Below are positions 49,719 to 63,652 of a DNA stretch of 64,000 nucleotides, in pieces. The position numbers were made by a program, and so were the translations under genes. This DNA comes from Todiramphus chloris collaris. Taxonomy: Eukaryota; Chordata; Aves; Coraciiformes; Alcedinidae. The DNA is taken from contig JANVCC010000018.1 of NCBI GenBank assembly GCA_025345505.1, positions 58,287,716 to 58,351,715 of the forward strand, written 5' to 3'. Each line of letters opens with the position of its first letter. Within the stretch, counting starts at the first letter, position 1. The notes below the pieces were generated by a model that was not told where the DNA came from, did no database searches, and was given only the letters and a program-made list of their open reading frames with translations.

Positions 49719-52700
49719 ATCAATATGTAGCAAATGACAGGTTCTAGTTTAAGTTTTCACCATTTAATACTCTGAGAAATAGCACATTTAAATACTTCTG
49801 TGCTATCTCCAGTTCTGATGTTAGTAAATTTCTTTGTTTTTTTGTTTTTTTCCTAATTGCAAGATCATGAACTGTAAACATCACTCCAGGATTAGGAGTG
49901 TCCTGAGTTTGACTTCACCTGAATGAAGCTTTCAGTCTTCTAGGTTGAGAAGTAACACAGCAAGCTGTAGTGCTATTAGGCACTCATCTAGCTATGCAAT
50001 ACCTGAGTCACTAAAAGATATAAAACACTCTTCTGAACCTTATCCTCCCACATCACTAAAAAAAAAAAAAGATCTTCCTTTTCTACCTAGTTTTTTGGCT
50101 CTGTATCTTCCTACATTAGCTGTCATTTAATAAACTCTACTTGGGCATGAAAGAATCACAGTCTGGGTTTCCCAAGTTTGAAAATAAAATGAATGCAACA
50201 CTTCAGACTATTGTTCCACTGAAATTAATTTGTCTACATGATATTTTACTGCAACTCCAGACTGTTCTCTGGTTTCTATCCAAAAGTGGAGGTTCTATTT
50301 TAGTTACAAAGCTTAACCACATAGGTTTTTATTCAGTAAATGCAAGCTACAATAGTTTTCTCATTCCAGAACTATGTTTTTTTTTCTCCTTATGTATTTA
50401 ATTCAAGAACCTAGTTGACCCCTTGCATGAGATGAATCACAAGCTAACAAAAAAGAGTGCCAAAAGCCCTTTAGGATTGAACTAAATGTTCAAATTGAAA
50501 CAAACAAATCCATGTAGTTTTGCATAAATAAGAGTGTTATTTATTGAGGTATTCAACATGAAATCAATTGTAGAATAACCAATTTAAATTGCATTTCTCT
50601 ATTTGTAGGGACACTTAGATCCAAGGAATCATTTGAGATAAGAAGCATTAACTGCCATGGAATGGGAAAGCAAGAACTTAGAGTCAAAATTGTTTTGTAA
50701 TATTCAGTGTCCAAGGTGCCAAGAACCTGACTTTTCAAGTCCTTATGTCTGAAGTGTTGTTCCAGCAGAATTCAGCTACAACTAGCCAATACTATTTCAA
50801 ACTAGATCTCAGATCTCCGGATGGCCCTCATAAAATGTGTAATTGATGACCATCTGGAAAAGTTAAGAGTAAAATTACTTGTTTAGTTTCATATAAGAAC
50901 TGTCAAAGGCAAAGAAGGAACCTAATTTTCTGCATCTCCATGCAGGTGGCTTTCCTTCTAGCAATCCACTGCTTAATACATTTCACACCTTCTGACTGCC
51001 AGAGCCAATGAAGCAGGAGTTTTGTAATCTTCAGTTTATAACCTTGTGGAAACCCAGAGGAGATTTCTTATAATGGGGTTCCCTGAGTAAGGCTGGGTTT
51101 CTGTAGAAGAAATAGTCTATCATCATGCCATAATAGTGTATCATCATGCTTGTGCCCAAGGGTTCAAATTAAAGTTTCAAAGGCAGTATCAATGTTGGCA
51201 TTTCCTGTGTGTTAAAAGCTTCCATTTAACCTTGCATTGCACCTTTAAAATGTTGTTTAGTGTTTTGTTTGACTCTTACTCGCAGTATTCTTTATGTCTT
51301 TTGTGTTCCTGTCCTCTTACCTACCCAAATAATTCAGGTTAACCACTGACCAGCTCCCAGACTAACAATTAGCCCTCTGGCACTATCTGTTTTAGCTGGT
51401 TGTTCATTTTCAACCCGTTCCATGAAATCCTCATCTAATTCTCTTCACATATTTGTCCTTTTGCTCAGCTAACCTCAGTTCTCTTCCTTTGTACACCTGG
51501 GTTGTTTGTATTCCTGTAAACCTCATCTTCCACACAAGCTCCCAGTTCCCATCTCCTGCATATACACATGGCAATTCATGATCCCATCCTCTCGCTCACC
51601 ATACTCCTGCCATTTCTTTCTCCATGCAGGTAATCACTAACTTTTAAATTCCACTTCTGTCTGCACTGCATTCAAATCATTTTGTTTTCTCCTCAGCACT
51701 CTGTCAACAGAAAGGTCCCTAAGAGGCACACATCTTGTAGTACCTGGCTGTAATCACAGGAAGAATTATGTCCGTGCAGCCCTGAGTAGATCCACAGCAG
51801 ACAGACTTTTCAAAGTTTTCAGCTAAATCTCTAGCAACTCTTTTCTCAGCACCTGCAAATTGGGATTTTTCAAATGTGGGTAGATTTTCAGAAAAGTGGC
51901 AGGAATATTTCCCTAGCATAAAGCCCCTCCATTCCTCTCAAATCTATACATACACAGTTACAAACAATGTGTATTAATTGTCTCCAGTGGAATCATTTCC
52001 AAGGTGCCAAGCCTCAAAGCAACTTCAAGATCTGTTTTTATAAGGATGAAAAATATTAAAACAAAAATGTATGCATTAAAAAACATTCTTCCAAATACAG
52101 ATTAACATCTTCACAGAATTACTTAAGCCTAAGGCCCACCTTCCCAACAGTCTGCTAAATTGCAGTGTCTATGGTACATAGAAAAACTATGTTATATATT
52201 CTTATATACACAATACTGATATGCATAATATTTATAAGTTTGTACTCCTATCTGTATTAATGTAGACTGCTACTCACTGACCAAGCTTAGTAGTTACTCA
52301 ATTACAGACAAGTCAAACTTGAGGATTTTCTTTCAGTTCAACTGCTAAACATAGGAATGAAAAATTGTCATACAGAAAAGGTGAAATGTTTTCTCACCTT
52401 GAAGATCAGAATTGCCAAATTTTAAACTACCTGACAAGACTCGGTGAGACTTTCATTTTTTAACTTGAGATACCCGAACAATATAATTCAAGCTTTCAAA
52501 GAAGCAAATGACTTCCACATCAGTGAATGTTATTGTAACATGTCCTGTGTGACAACTTTGACGCGTTTTCCTATGTTAGCAGTGCCAAGCTGGCTGGAGG
52601 CTTACCAGATAGAGCTCACTGCTCAGGCTCTGCCGAGTTCAAGAGCACCAGGGCTTCCTGTACCTTGAATCTGTGGACATCAAGCCTTTACTCTTCTTTT

Positions 52701-53158
52701 CTGGCTCATAAAAGACCAAGTCATTCATACGCTCACAGTCAATGCAGCATGTGGATTGGGGCACTGGAGAGGTTTGGTTTTGTCAGGAAGCAGTGATTCT
52801 CATCAACTGGTTTATCAAAAACTACTTTTTTTATGACTGTGCTTGCTAGGAATAATTACTTAGCAGATGAACTGCAGTTAAAAGCTATGTTCACAAGTCA
52901 AAATGGGAAATCTTCAAACAGGTTACTTATTTCCCCATACCCAATGAGCTATTTGTGGCCCTTGGAGGCTTTTATATGTGAGTGACAAGAGTAGTCTTAA
53001 ATTTGCCACTTAAGTCTACAGGATCTCTTCAATTACACTGGCATCGGAGTGAATGCCTGGATCAGTGGGGATAGGAGCTGTTGCTGGAGCTGGGGAAATC
53101 TCCCACCTCTGCATTACAGACCTGAGTGAACAGTTGTGCAAAGTCACTGCAAGTGACT
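49719..53158. other. Intergenic, no gene seen
   Basis: AT-rich with short A and T runs; no exon or repeat family recognised. Confidence 0.5.
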
Positions 53159-53184
53159 GAATTCTATGATTCTACGATTCTAAG
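53159..53184 (+). mobile_element. CR1 3' tail remnant, plus strand
   Basis: GAATTCTATGATTCTACGATTC, about three units of the CR1 terminal octamer. The preceding bases do not clearly match CR1, so the body is either very short or lost. Confidence 0.6.
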
Positions 53185-56100
53185 TTCAGTTCCCTGGGCT
53201 GGCATAACACTCTATCACACTGGGTGTGCTTTTAGGGATGACAAGCAAAGGCACATTTGACCTGACATGAAGCCCCAGAACATTTGGAAGCTGGGAATAG
53301 ATAAGGCCAAGGAAATTAAATTTCTGGTATGCGATATGCAACTTAATACCTCTTCTGTTAAACGGCCATTTCTACAAAAAACTTCACAAACACCTATTTG
53401 AGACTTCGATTAAGGTCTGAGCAATTGAATCTCTCTCTTCTGCAATTTGAAAACTATGCTTTTATACAAAATTTCCTATGTTTTCCAGTTGCCAGGTATG
53501 GGATTAATTGCAGGTAAATTTTAAACAAGTGCAGTGAACAGTACACCCCACTAAGCTAAATCTGTTAATAGATTTCTTACTTTGTGTACATGTCAGTTTT
53601 TGAAATGTTTCCTTTTAGAAAGTTTTAAGATTTCACAAGCCTATTGAGTCCAACAGGAAAGAGACGTATATAAAATCAGATTGATCTGAACTTCTCAGTG
53701 CAATCTGTAGAGAGGGCTACACTCAACAGTTTGATATATTTACTACTTTGACTTTGTTTAGTTGCTTTAATTTACATAGCTTACTTTTGGTCACACAGAT
53801 CAGTCTTTCCTGATGCCAAGCATGTAAAACACAATGAATCCTTTTTTTTTCTTAACTTTCATAATGTTAGAGGTTTTTTCATGCCCTGAAGTTCCAATGT
53901 ATAAACACAAGATCCACTAAATCTGTGAATTTTTGACTCCAGAAATATTAGATTGGTTTTAGACATGGGCAAAATTTTCAAAATGTTCTAAAGATTTTTG
54001 AGCCCAGTTTTCATGGGGAATTATTGACCCATTCATTTCTGTGGGCTTTTGGCTGTCCAGTTACTGAGCAGGTTTAGAAACACATTTTATGTTCTAATTT
54101 TTGATTTTGCCTCATTTCAAAACTATATAATAACCACACTGCTGCATTCTTGTATGGACATACAGAGAATAAGTCAGTTACATTCTCTGAGGGATTGGTG
54201 CCCTGTTGTCTATAGTGTTGCCCTTATTTCAAAACATCAACATTGCTATCTTATCCATTATCTGAACCACTAAGCACCTGGAATATGGGCACGAATTCCT
54301 GGGATATAGGGACTATTTGATCACAGCTGGAGAAATCAGTTATTATGAAGACTTGATCTACTGCATATTCTACTGATCTTGATCTACTGCAGATTTCTGC
54401 TGTAGAATTCTTCTTTAATTAGGTCCACATTGGAATAGAAGCAAGAGATAAATATTCTTATGGTTCTTCTATAACCAGTGCAAAATGACCTTGTAGTCTT
54501 GATTAGTTTTCAGAGAACTGGGCTCTGTATCATGGAGAATGCTTAGTTTTTTCTCGGTTGAAATACTTGGGAGTCAATGTGCGCTGAAATGGATCTATCT
54601 TTCAGCTAAGCTCAGGTGGCAACTGGAGCTTCAGTTTGCCTCAGGTGGCTACTTTTACATGTGTGTTAAAGCAGAGAGCCTAACCAGTCTAAAAAAAAAA
54701 AAAACAAAGCAATTTTTGCCCTTTTTATGCTGTACTTGATTGGTTAAATTTTATATCTTATTGGTTAAGCAACCAGATCTACGCTGCAGAACCAGCCCCT
54801 ATATATTATAAACTCTACATTAGAGCTAGAGGGAGGCAAATGCAACAAAATTAGAAATGGATTTCATCCCAATGCCCTATTTTCAGTCATTCATTACTTA
54901 AATAAATATTTTTGGCTGAAAATTTCCATGCTTTGCTTTTACCGACATTTATTTTTCACCTGTTAGAATATTAGGAAGAAAGCCAGTCTCTCTTATGAAG
55001 GAATTCTTGTCACACTAAAAAAAAAAAAAAAAATTATAATTACATTAAGAATTTAAAACATAAATTGACATGGAAGAAATAATTACTTTGGAGTATATCA
55101 TGCTCTTACTGTGAGGAAAACTACTTCTCAGTTAACTAAGCTTTAAGGATTCACAAGTTGGCTTTGAGCACCAGTAATGGTAGCTATAGTTAAAGAAATA
55201 TATTCTTGCTGCACATAGTCAGTTGGTTTAGGAACAGATATTGGTTGGTAAAACCAGTCTGTTAGCATGGTAAAGTATTAAATATTCACAATTACCATGT
55301 TACACTTCGAGCTTTTAGATTTCAAGAGAACTACAACTTAAATTATTGGGAATATACTGTAGCAGCTTGTGAATTTGCAAGCTGTGCAAGAGAGGGATGG
55401 CGACAGTAGTTGTAAATACACATTGGTTTGAATTCCAGCTGAGCACCTACCTTGTCTGCGATGCACATATGCATGTGTCTGTTTCTGTAAGCATGTCTTG
55501 ACATATTAGCCATTACAGCAGGAGAAGCAGCATGTGCAGTAAATTTATATAATGTTTCCTATCCTATTCAAATCTGCAGCTGCAGATTCCCTGATGTGTG
55601 CAGAACTGCGCTCACTAAAGCCCTATTCTGATCAGTTGTAGTAATGTAAACAAAACTGTACAGTGCTGTGGCCTATTCCAGAAATTAAAAAACCCTTTAA
55701 TTTTACTTAATATTTCTTGTACGCAGCTTCTTCTTCTCAGACCGTGTCATCTAACATCCATCTTCTGTTATAAATGCAGACCATTATCCAGAACTGGATA
55801 CTCATCTTCCCTGCAGAATGGCATTGCACCAGAAGACAAACTGCTCATGTTTTGGCTCGCATGCATGTAAACCACCATATTGCAGAGCTCCACGATGCCT
55901 AATATAGATCAAATATTACATGGCTTTCTTTATATAAGTCCATTTATATAGCTGCTTTCTGCCTTCAGGAAATTATACAAGTCATACAATTTTATTATAA
56001 TGTGATCCTGTTGTTATAGATGTGGGTCAGTCTGGTTTTATGTGTGCTTATGTAACTCAATTATTTGTTCCCAGATGAAACTTGGCTTACATTCCACAGA

Positions 56101-59100
56101 GAAGACAAGACCTGTTACTTGCAAGAAGATTAAGTATTTTAAGATAAATAAATATATATAGTATACACTTTTCTTGCTCTTGCTTAAAAGTGAAGACTAT
56201 GCATGCTGCTTTCAGTATGATCAAGTATTTATGAAATTACTAGAGACATTCATGCTTGCCCAGATGAGTGGTGAGAGGGGAAGACACTTTCTCTTTGGAG
56301 CCAGAAAAGTCCACCATCAGCTTTTAGCCAATGATCTCAAAGTTCTTCTGTGCTTTCTTGGATGCCTACAAATTTTAAATGTTCCCTGGGAACTTGCCAA
56401 CACCTCCAAATACAGTATTTGTGCACTGTAAATCTAAAACCCCTTCGGTTTTAACTTATTTTTTTCCAGTTTAAATATTTGTAGGTAAGGTAAAATAGGG
56501 TAGATATGCTTCCCAGTACAGTACTATAATGATTACACAGTTCATGTTCCCATGCTGCAAAATCTTCTTTCTAAAATGTAAGCCACAGAGGATTTTCGGT
56601 TTGCAAAGAATTCCCTGCGGGGTAAGAAGCTAGGAGGACTCAATGTAAAGTGTTATGTGAAGCTTGCCCTGGCACATGTGAAAATAAACTAGTTTCAGCA
56701 AAAGTATCTTTTCTGAAGTTCAGTTCCTCTTGAACGCTTAAGAGCATGCATCAGTTCTGTTATCACTTGATACTGAAATCAAATTATGTTGTGGGAAACT
56801 GTAAATGTAAACCAACATGAGCAGATTCTTTGACAAACAGGCATCAGCCTGCACAGACTACTAACGTATACAGTTCTGTACTCAAAGCAAAAAGAATATC
56901 CTGCCTGCTTTGTTGTGGTAGCCAGGAGACCGAGTTCTCCATTAAAATGTTTTCGTCGAACCTTGAAATCTATAGCAAGCAGGTACTCCTACCTCTTACT
57001 ATCGTGTGTAACTCTTTTTCTAAGAAAATTAGATCACACTTGTCATTATTTTCTAGATAATAAATGAGATTTTGGCAGATTGATTTCCTAGCATGAGGGG
57101 TTAGAGCATAGCTTAAAAGTCCAGAATGAAAACTCCCTTTTACTTACTGAAGCCACTATTTACATTCACATATATCCTCATAGTAGGCATATAGCCACAA
57201 TGCCCACTACTGCAGCCCAGGAGCTGAAAGAGTTGACTCCACAAAGCCTGATGACTCAGAATCGGTGACAATGGAATATGAATTTCTCTTATTCTGAATA
57301 ATCCATTAGTTGTCAAGTCTCGGAAACCGGCCCCCATGAATATTCTCTGTTGCTTGTCAAAGAGGGGAATGCTACTGCTGTGTGTCCACATGACACAACA
57401 TCACTAAAAAATGTTATAAAGGACACACTTCTTGTTGTTGTACAACAGAAGTTGGGCCTAACAGTGAACAGTAGATGCTTTGTCTGTTGCTTTAATTGCA
57501 GTCACATTTGGTAGGCCTAGCAGATACCTGTTCTGCTGAAATCCTAATTCTGGATTCTCGGGTAAGGAAAACCTCTTATCTGTGTCCAGAAATCTTCATT
57601 CAGTGTTTGCTACAGCCTAGCTACATTTCTGTTTTCTCTCTACTGCCTTTAACCATTGGTCTCAGGCTTTTGCATTAGCCACTTCAAGGAGAATTATTCC
57701 ACATACATCAAGCATGTATTGCCTGTTATATGCAATCTCTCTTACATCATCAATACATTTTTTAAAACAACTTTTAAGAACACACTATTAGGTAGAAAGG
57801 ACTGAATATAAAGAAAGAAGAGTCTGCATGCACACTTTTAGTCATCTGATCTTATGTCTAGTACAAGAAGTATTTGGGGTTCTTTCCTCTTCATCTACTG
57901 CTGGACCAATTTATATTTTACTAGGAACATCCACATGTGGTTGTGAGTCACTAAGTCTGACACATGTTGCTCTGAAAACTGTTCTATTGCTCTCCAGGGA
58001 GAGCAAGTTAGAGCAAGTTCTCACCCTGACATTGTGTCTTAAGGACCTCAGATGTGACTTCCTCCTCCTTTCCCTGTCCTGCCAGGCTTTGCAGTCTAAT
58101 CAGACCCATGGAATGACTCTGTTAACTATTTCAGCTATTTTTGTGCTTCCAGATATTTTTAAGTAACAGTTAGAGATCTAGAAATTCTACTAACAATTAT
58201 TAAAACAACTCTTCATTTGTTGCCCATTTCAACAGAATTGTTTTCCACTTTAGGATTGTAGGCAGCAATCCTTTGTCATTCAGCTTCTGCTTCTGAGAAT
58301 GATGTTTGTTCCTGTGCTGCCTCACCAACTTGTATTCTTTGTGCATATTTAAAAATACAGCCTTAGCTCTCAGAGTGACTACTAGCTTTTGGATGTATGA
58401 AGTATCCAGCTTGGACAGGCTTTCCAATGTAATGCCCTGCTGCAAGGCTGTTGCAATCTTCTGCGTGGTTGGAGACAAAGCCTTTTGCTGAGGGAAATGA
58501 TAATGGCCCTTATAGGCAGAGAGTGCCCGCACACCTCAGAAAATGCAGGAATAGAGCTGCGTGTCAAAAAGAGCCCTGTGGTGATTGCCCTCTTCCCCAC
58601 TCATCATCAAGTTATTACTCATTACCACCCCTTCAAACCTCATCTAGTAAACTCCAGTTTTAAAAGCTACACGTCTCCCCTTGTTCCAGTTTTGCCTAGA
58701 CACAGGTTCCCTTCCTTCTTCAATATTTCCTTCCTTGCCCCTTACACTCTCTTTGTCCCTTTCCACACCACTTGTCCTCCTTTGTGCTTTCTCATTCACT
58801 ATGTCCCACCTTTCCTCTCCCACAGGACCTTTATTCTTACAGATATATTTTGGCTTATCATCCACTCCAGATCACACAGCCTCTTCTGTACCTTCGTACT
58901 AGTCCTCAATACCACTCAAAATGGTGCCCTCTCCTGCTTCCATCAACAGATACAAGATTTTGTCAGTGCTCCCTAATGCCAGCCCACACATCCAAGATTC
59001 TAACTTCAGTCTTCTCCTGACTCAAAATTCCTTATCAACACTCCCAACAGAGGTCCTAATTTTCATGTGACCCACTCTTAGAAATTAGTTTTTCTGCTTT

Positions 59101-62100
59101 TGCACCTCATTATTCTGGTCCGACACTTCCCAAACTTTTCAAAGACAATATTGCCCTGGATTCATTTCTGCACTGACAACCCCATAACCTCTGTATCTGC
59201 TTTTGAATTTCTTCAGGATGAAGACTGCTTCTGGAAATCTTTGTAGTCTTGCTACTTCAGTGACGTCTTTGAAACACTTACCTCACAATGTCTTAAAACT
59301 CCTAGCCTGCAGAAACAAGCTGTCCAAGGCTTCACCTAGAGTGCGTCCAGGTGCATATTGGGCTGAAACCTCTTTGGAAAACACTGCAGTTTCTTTCAAG
59401 TACTCAAGTTTTCCTCCCAGGAAAAAAGACTGTCGTGTACCCCAGTCTCACTCGGGTACAAAGTTGGGATGTGACCAGAGCACACACTCGGATTTGAAAG
59501 CAGAGAATTATTACTGGTTCTCCAGTTTAGAGTGGCATCTGAATCAGTTTTGATAATTATTTGAGGATTAGTGGCAGAACCCAGATAATTTCATTGATAA
59601 TGAGTCGGTTGTTATTTCTTCACATCTACAGGAACACCATGGAGAGGGAGAGAGCACTGTTGAGGGAAACTGACGTCACCACGGACTACAATTTGCCATT
59701 CTTCCTAGACAGGCATATACACCATCTCTCCTCATCCCCAACTTCTTAGAGCTTTTACACTGCTATTTTCCTGGGTTAGAGTTTTCCATAGTAACATAAA
59801 CAACATCTTTTTACCAGTGGTTGCCTTCAAGCTCTCTTTTCTGTCCTCCTGGTTTGTCTTGGGGAAGAACCACGTGGCAGACTGGTGACCGTCACTGGTG
59901 AGAAAGGTCACACAATGAGCCATACAGGTCGCTAGAAGGGTGGTAAAATGTCACGTACGGGCTATTTTTGAGAAATAAAGCCATCTTTAAGGCGTCTTAG
60001 TCTGTATTTCAGAAATCAATACCCCAGGAGTACCAAGTAATTTAGTAAAATGTAAGCACTGATTCTCTTTTTCTCAATTTATGTTTAGATATTTACTGAG
60101 GAGACATTAGATCACATGATGGTATAAAGCCAATATGCAAACTGAATCAATAATGAATGTACATTTCTTTCCTCCCACCACCTTAAACAGTATTCAAGGT
60201 TTCGGATCTGGAAACCATGTATATGGATGTTCATGTGCGTGCTCTTAGAAAAAATAATCAGTACTTTGCTACAGCACAAACACCTATTCAATGAGTTACA
60301 AGAATACTCAGAGAGAGATCAAATTTAGCTACTCCAAAATCTGTCATTAAATATACTGCCAAAATCATATTGAATGCCATACTTACATATAGAAAATAAG
60401 TGCTTAAAATTCTGTCTTTAGCATACAGATGGAAGTCTAATGTTAAATAAAGTGGCAACAGAACTAATGTTTAAATAGCATATTTGAATAATGTTTAATC
60501 TATTTTTACTCAATACATTTTTATTGACAAAATAATGAGTTTATTCTATATCATAAGCTGCCACAATATTATTAGGGCAAGAATTGAAGAAGAGATAGAG
60601 AACAGAAGGTACCTTTATTAATTTCCCAGGTCCTTTTACTTTAATCAAAGAGCTACTGATCCAATAAAACTACTACTACTGATCCAATAAAGCAGCTACG
60701 CACTGGTTCAAATACTTGATTTCAGTTCTAACTTCCAATATATCTCCTTCAAGGAGCTTTTCCACCTGTGTTTTCATTTTCTGTAAGGGTCTACACTCCT
60801 ATGACTTCTGCAAGTAGATTAGATGGATTAGAATATAACAGAGTTTTACAAGTTCTGTGTTTGCCTTCAGGATTTTTGAAGGAAAAAGGACGAAGTCTTT
60901 CAAGCATAAGTAAAATAACTATAGGCAAATTGTCATTTGTATTCTTAGAAATGCATCTTTGTAACAGGGTACAGCCACTCACAAAACCTCAGTGTCATCT
61001 GGAGAAACAATCAGTACAGGTTGAGCGTCCTGAAGACTTTTAAATAGCACCAAAATGCATCATTCTTTAAGTATCTTCTGCAGAGACGAGCTAATTTAAT
61101 GCTACAATAGAATAATCTAGTTATTTGGCAACTATCTGCATAAAAACATTCCAGTAACATTGGGAAATAATTTTCAGAAAAGCACTGAATTACTTCAGTT
61201 ATAGTTTATTCTTTGTTTCTAACCCATAAATTTCTTCAACTAAGAGTTCACTGGTGGAAAGTAGGAATTTTCTCACCCTTTATTTGCATCTGTGTTTTAG
61301 AAGAGTTTAAATGTATACTATCACTAATTATCACAGTTAGGTTAATACTGTTTTCTGTAATTAGTGTCTAATTTCATAGGTGAAAACTGCAGCCTATATT
61401 GAATGCCATTTGAGCTGAAGGGGGAATGAAAAACGCTCCTCTTAAAGTAACTATCATGTATCGTGCTTAGGCAACAATCCTGCAAGCACTTAGGCGTGAG
61501 CCTCATTTTACTGCTGTTGAGAAAAAGTTTTCACTGTAATTGTAGAAGGGAGCATATATAAAAGCACAAGAAAGTTTGGGCATTGATCATTATGGGGATT
61601 AACAGAAGATAATATTGAGATGTGAGAGTTATTTTAAGAGATATGTAACAATATGACAAACTACTAAAAATTTAAAAGTCCCTTTGCCAGTTTTTGCCTG
61701 AAGGGCAGAGTCACCTTAGGGAGATATTCCATGGTCTGAAAAAGTATTTAGGATTAGTACAATTATGTTTGGTGTTGTTTTATACTTTGCCTGAAACTAT
61801 ATGTGCATACACACACACATTTTTTTGAAGTATAGTATGTACAACTGATTACAGCCTTCCACACTCCCTCTTCCTCAGTCTAGTTAGGCCTTGTGTAGGT
61901 CTGTTTTGCTTAATGTTCTTTCTGCGCAACAGACTTTCTTGTAGGTGAAGGAAGTCCACCCTGTCCAATCCCATAAATAACAAGGGCCTTCAGTGTTTGC
62001 TGTTTTCTGAACAAGAAGAAGTGACAGAAAATAAATGCCAAAGAGAGTATTTTTCTTTGGGAATACAGGGCAACGATGGAGAGAACTCAAGGCAGGTGTC

Positions 62101-62150
62101 ACATTTGAAACTACTTTTAATTTGTAGGGTGGCTAGGTTTTAAATGAGAC
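53185..62150. other. Intergenic region upstream of L3MBTL3
   Basis: Mostly AT-rich. It contains 17 A at about 55017-55033, a 16-bp direct duplication (CTACTGATCCAATAAA) at 60653-60668 and 60676-60691, a minus-strand ORF with a possible splice acceptor at 58200-58532, and a perfect CRE-type octamer at 59671-59678. None of the ORFs is recognisable. Enhancers of L3MBTL3 may lie here but cannot be read directly. Confidence 0.5.
59671..59678. promoter_or_regulatory. Perfect CRE octamer (CREB/ATF-type site)
   Basis: TGACGTCA, the full palindromic cAMP response element, about 2.5 kb upstream of CpG island 2. The CpG-containing octamer is rare in AT-rich DNA. The match is direct; function is unproven. 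Confidence 0.35.
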
Positions 62151-62452
62151 GAGGCCCATTATAAAGCACATTTCCGTGCTGAATGAATCCCCCGTTTCTG
62201 GGGGACAGGGCGAGCCCGGCCCCGCTCTGCCCGGCCCGGTTGACCCCTCAGTGGAGCCGCGGAGAGCTGCCCTTCTCCCGCAGCTCGCAGGACCTCCTCC
62301 ACTTTCCCTACTGGCGCGCAACTGTCCCACCTCTGCCTCAGCTCTGGTTTCTGTAGAGGATTGGGGCCAACAGCCTCGGAGAGGTTCTCCCCGGCCTCCC
62401 AGCGCCCACCGCCCAGCCTCGGCAGCACCTGGCGAGAGCGCCGAGGGCCAGA

Positions 62453-62470
62453 CCCCCCCCCCCCCCCCCC
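62453..62470. repeat. C homopolymer of 18
   Basis: An uninterrupted run of 18 C within CpG island 2, followed by four A. Able to form i-motif or, on the minus strand, G-quadruplex structures. Confidence 0.95.
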
Positions 62471-62661
62471 AAAAGGGCAAGGCATTATTTTTGAAAGCGC
62501 CCAAAATAGCGCGCGGCTGCCGCACAAGTCTCCTTATTATTCCTCCAGCGTCGGCAGTATATGAGGAGAGACGATGCACCTCCGCCGGAGCCGTTGTTGG
62601 CGGCTGTAATTTTTGGTAGGGGCGACGATCGCCGCTGCCGCCGGTTGCCGGTGGCTGGGGC

Positions 62662-62755
62662 GCAGCGGCAGCGGCAGCGCAGCGAGGGAGGAAGAGGAGC
62701 CGCGGCGGCGGCGGCGACGGCGGCGGCGGCAGCGGCAGCGGCGGCGGCGGCGGCA
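62662..62755 (+). repeat. CGG/CAG-type trinucleotide repeat
   Basis: An imperfect GCGGCA run at 62662-62684, a purine-rich interruption, then near-continuous GGC triplets at 62701-62755 with CGACGG and CAGCGG interruptions. It lies in the presumed 5' untranslated region or promoter of L3MBTL3. Translated it gives only alanine, arginine or proline runs depending on frame. Confidence 0.93.
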
Positions 62756-63247
62756 GTTTCCCCTTTCCCCAGCCCTGGCTCCGCGGGCGCATGCTCACTT
62801 GTGCCCGCAGCCCTGGACCATATTTGTCAGGACTACTCGAGAGACGGAGAAAGAGAGAGAATTTGGGGGGGTAAGGAGCGGCGGGTTCCGATCTAATCCG
62901 CAAGCCGTTTAGGCAGCTGCAGTGGCAAAGGCTGGTGATGGGTTTTAATTTTCCCCCTAGGTGAGGATGAAAGTTAGAGAGAGCGCGAGAGATAAAGGGA
63001 GAGACGCACCTCCTCTCCCTCCCTTACGAAACGTATCTGGGGAAGGGGAGGGGGCTTCTCCCCCACCACCTCGAGCAGAAAGGATGGAAGTTAATGCCGG
63101 GGAAAGTGGGCAAGTGACTCGCAAGTGGCTGGGGAGCGGCTGGGGCACCGGGGATCTCACTAAATCATAAGTGTACGAGTGTGAAAGAGGAACAAAAGAA
63201 AGAGAGAGGTGCCTGGTATTTCTTTTTCTCTTCCCAAACACATGGAG

Positions 63248-63328
63248 TACATGTATATATGTGCGCTATATATTTATCTACATACACAGGCACGCACGCA
63301 CGTATGTGTATGTACATATATATATATG
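63248..63328. repeat. Alternating purine-pyrimidine tract
   Basis: About 80 bases mainly of TA, TG, CA and GC steps, ending in a TATATATATA run. AT-rich pocket inside a GC-rich island. Confidence 0.85.
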
Positions 63329-63374
63329 GGGGAGGGAGCTGTGGAAATGTGTTGGCGGGGGGCCCTTTTTTTTT

Positions 63375-63409
63375 GGGGGGGGGGGGGGGGGGGTTCCGAG
63401 GGGGGGGGG
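63375..63409. repeat. Long G runs (19 G and 10 G)
   Basis: 19 consecutive G at 63375-63393, a seven-base interruption, then 10 G at 63400-63409, preceded by a T run. Strong G-quadruplex potential on the plus strand. Confidence 0.95.
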
Positions 63410-63652
63410 AAGGGAAGGGGAGAGACATTTTGCAGACTTGCCCCACCAATGGGCTTGTCAGTTGGCTCCATTTAATGACACTTACGGGGCACCGCCGCGC
63501 TGTTGGGAACAATGTGATGCGGGTGCAGCGCCCGGGCGGCGGGGGAGGGTGGTGGGATGTGGGGGGGTGCTTGGGCGTGCGTGTGAGCGCCCGGGCGGGG
63601 AGGGAGCGGAGCGGAGCGGAGGGGAGGGAGGGGGCTCGCTGCTACCCGAGCT

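Noticed and set aside
59203..60005. Possible retroviral LTR, suggested by an AATAAAG motif near 59975 and a GTCACATCCCAACTT-like string on the minus strand near 59470
   Set aside because: The two hints imply opposite orientations, no TG...CA ends or target duplication were found, and no retroviral protein is nearby.
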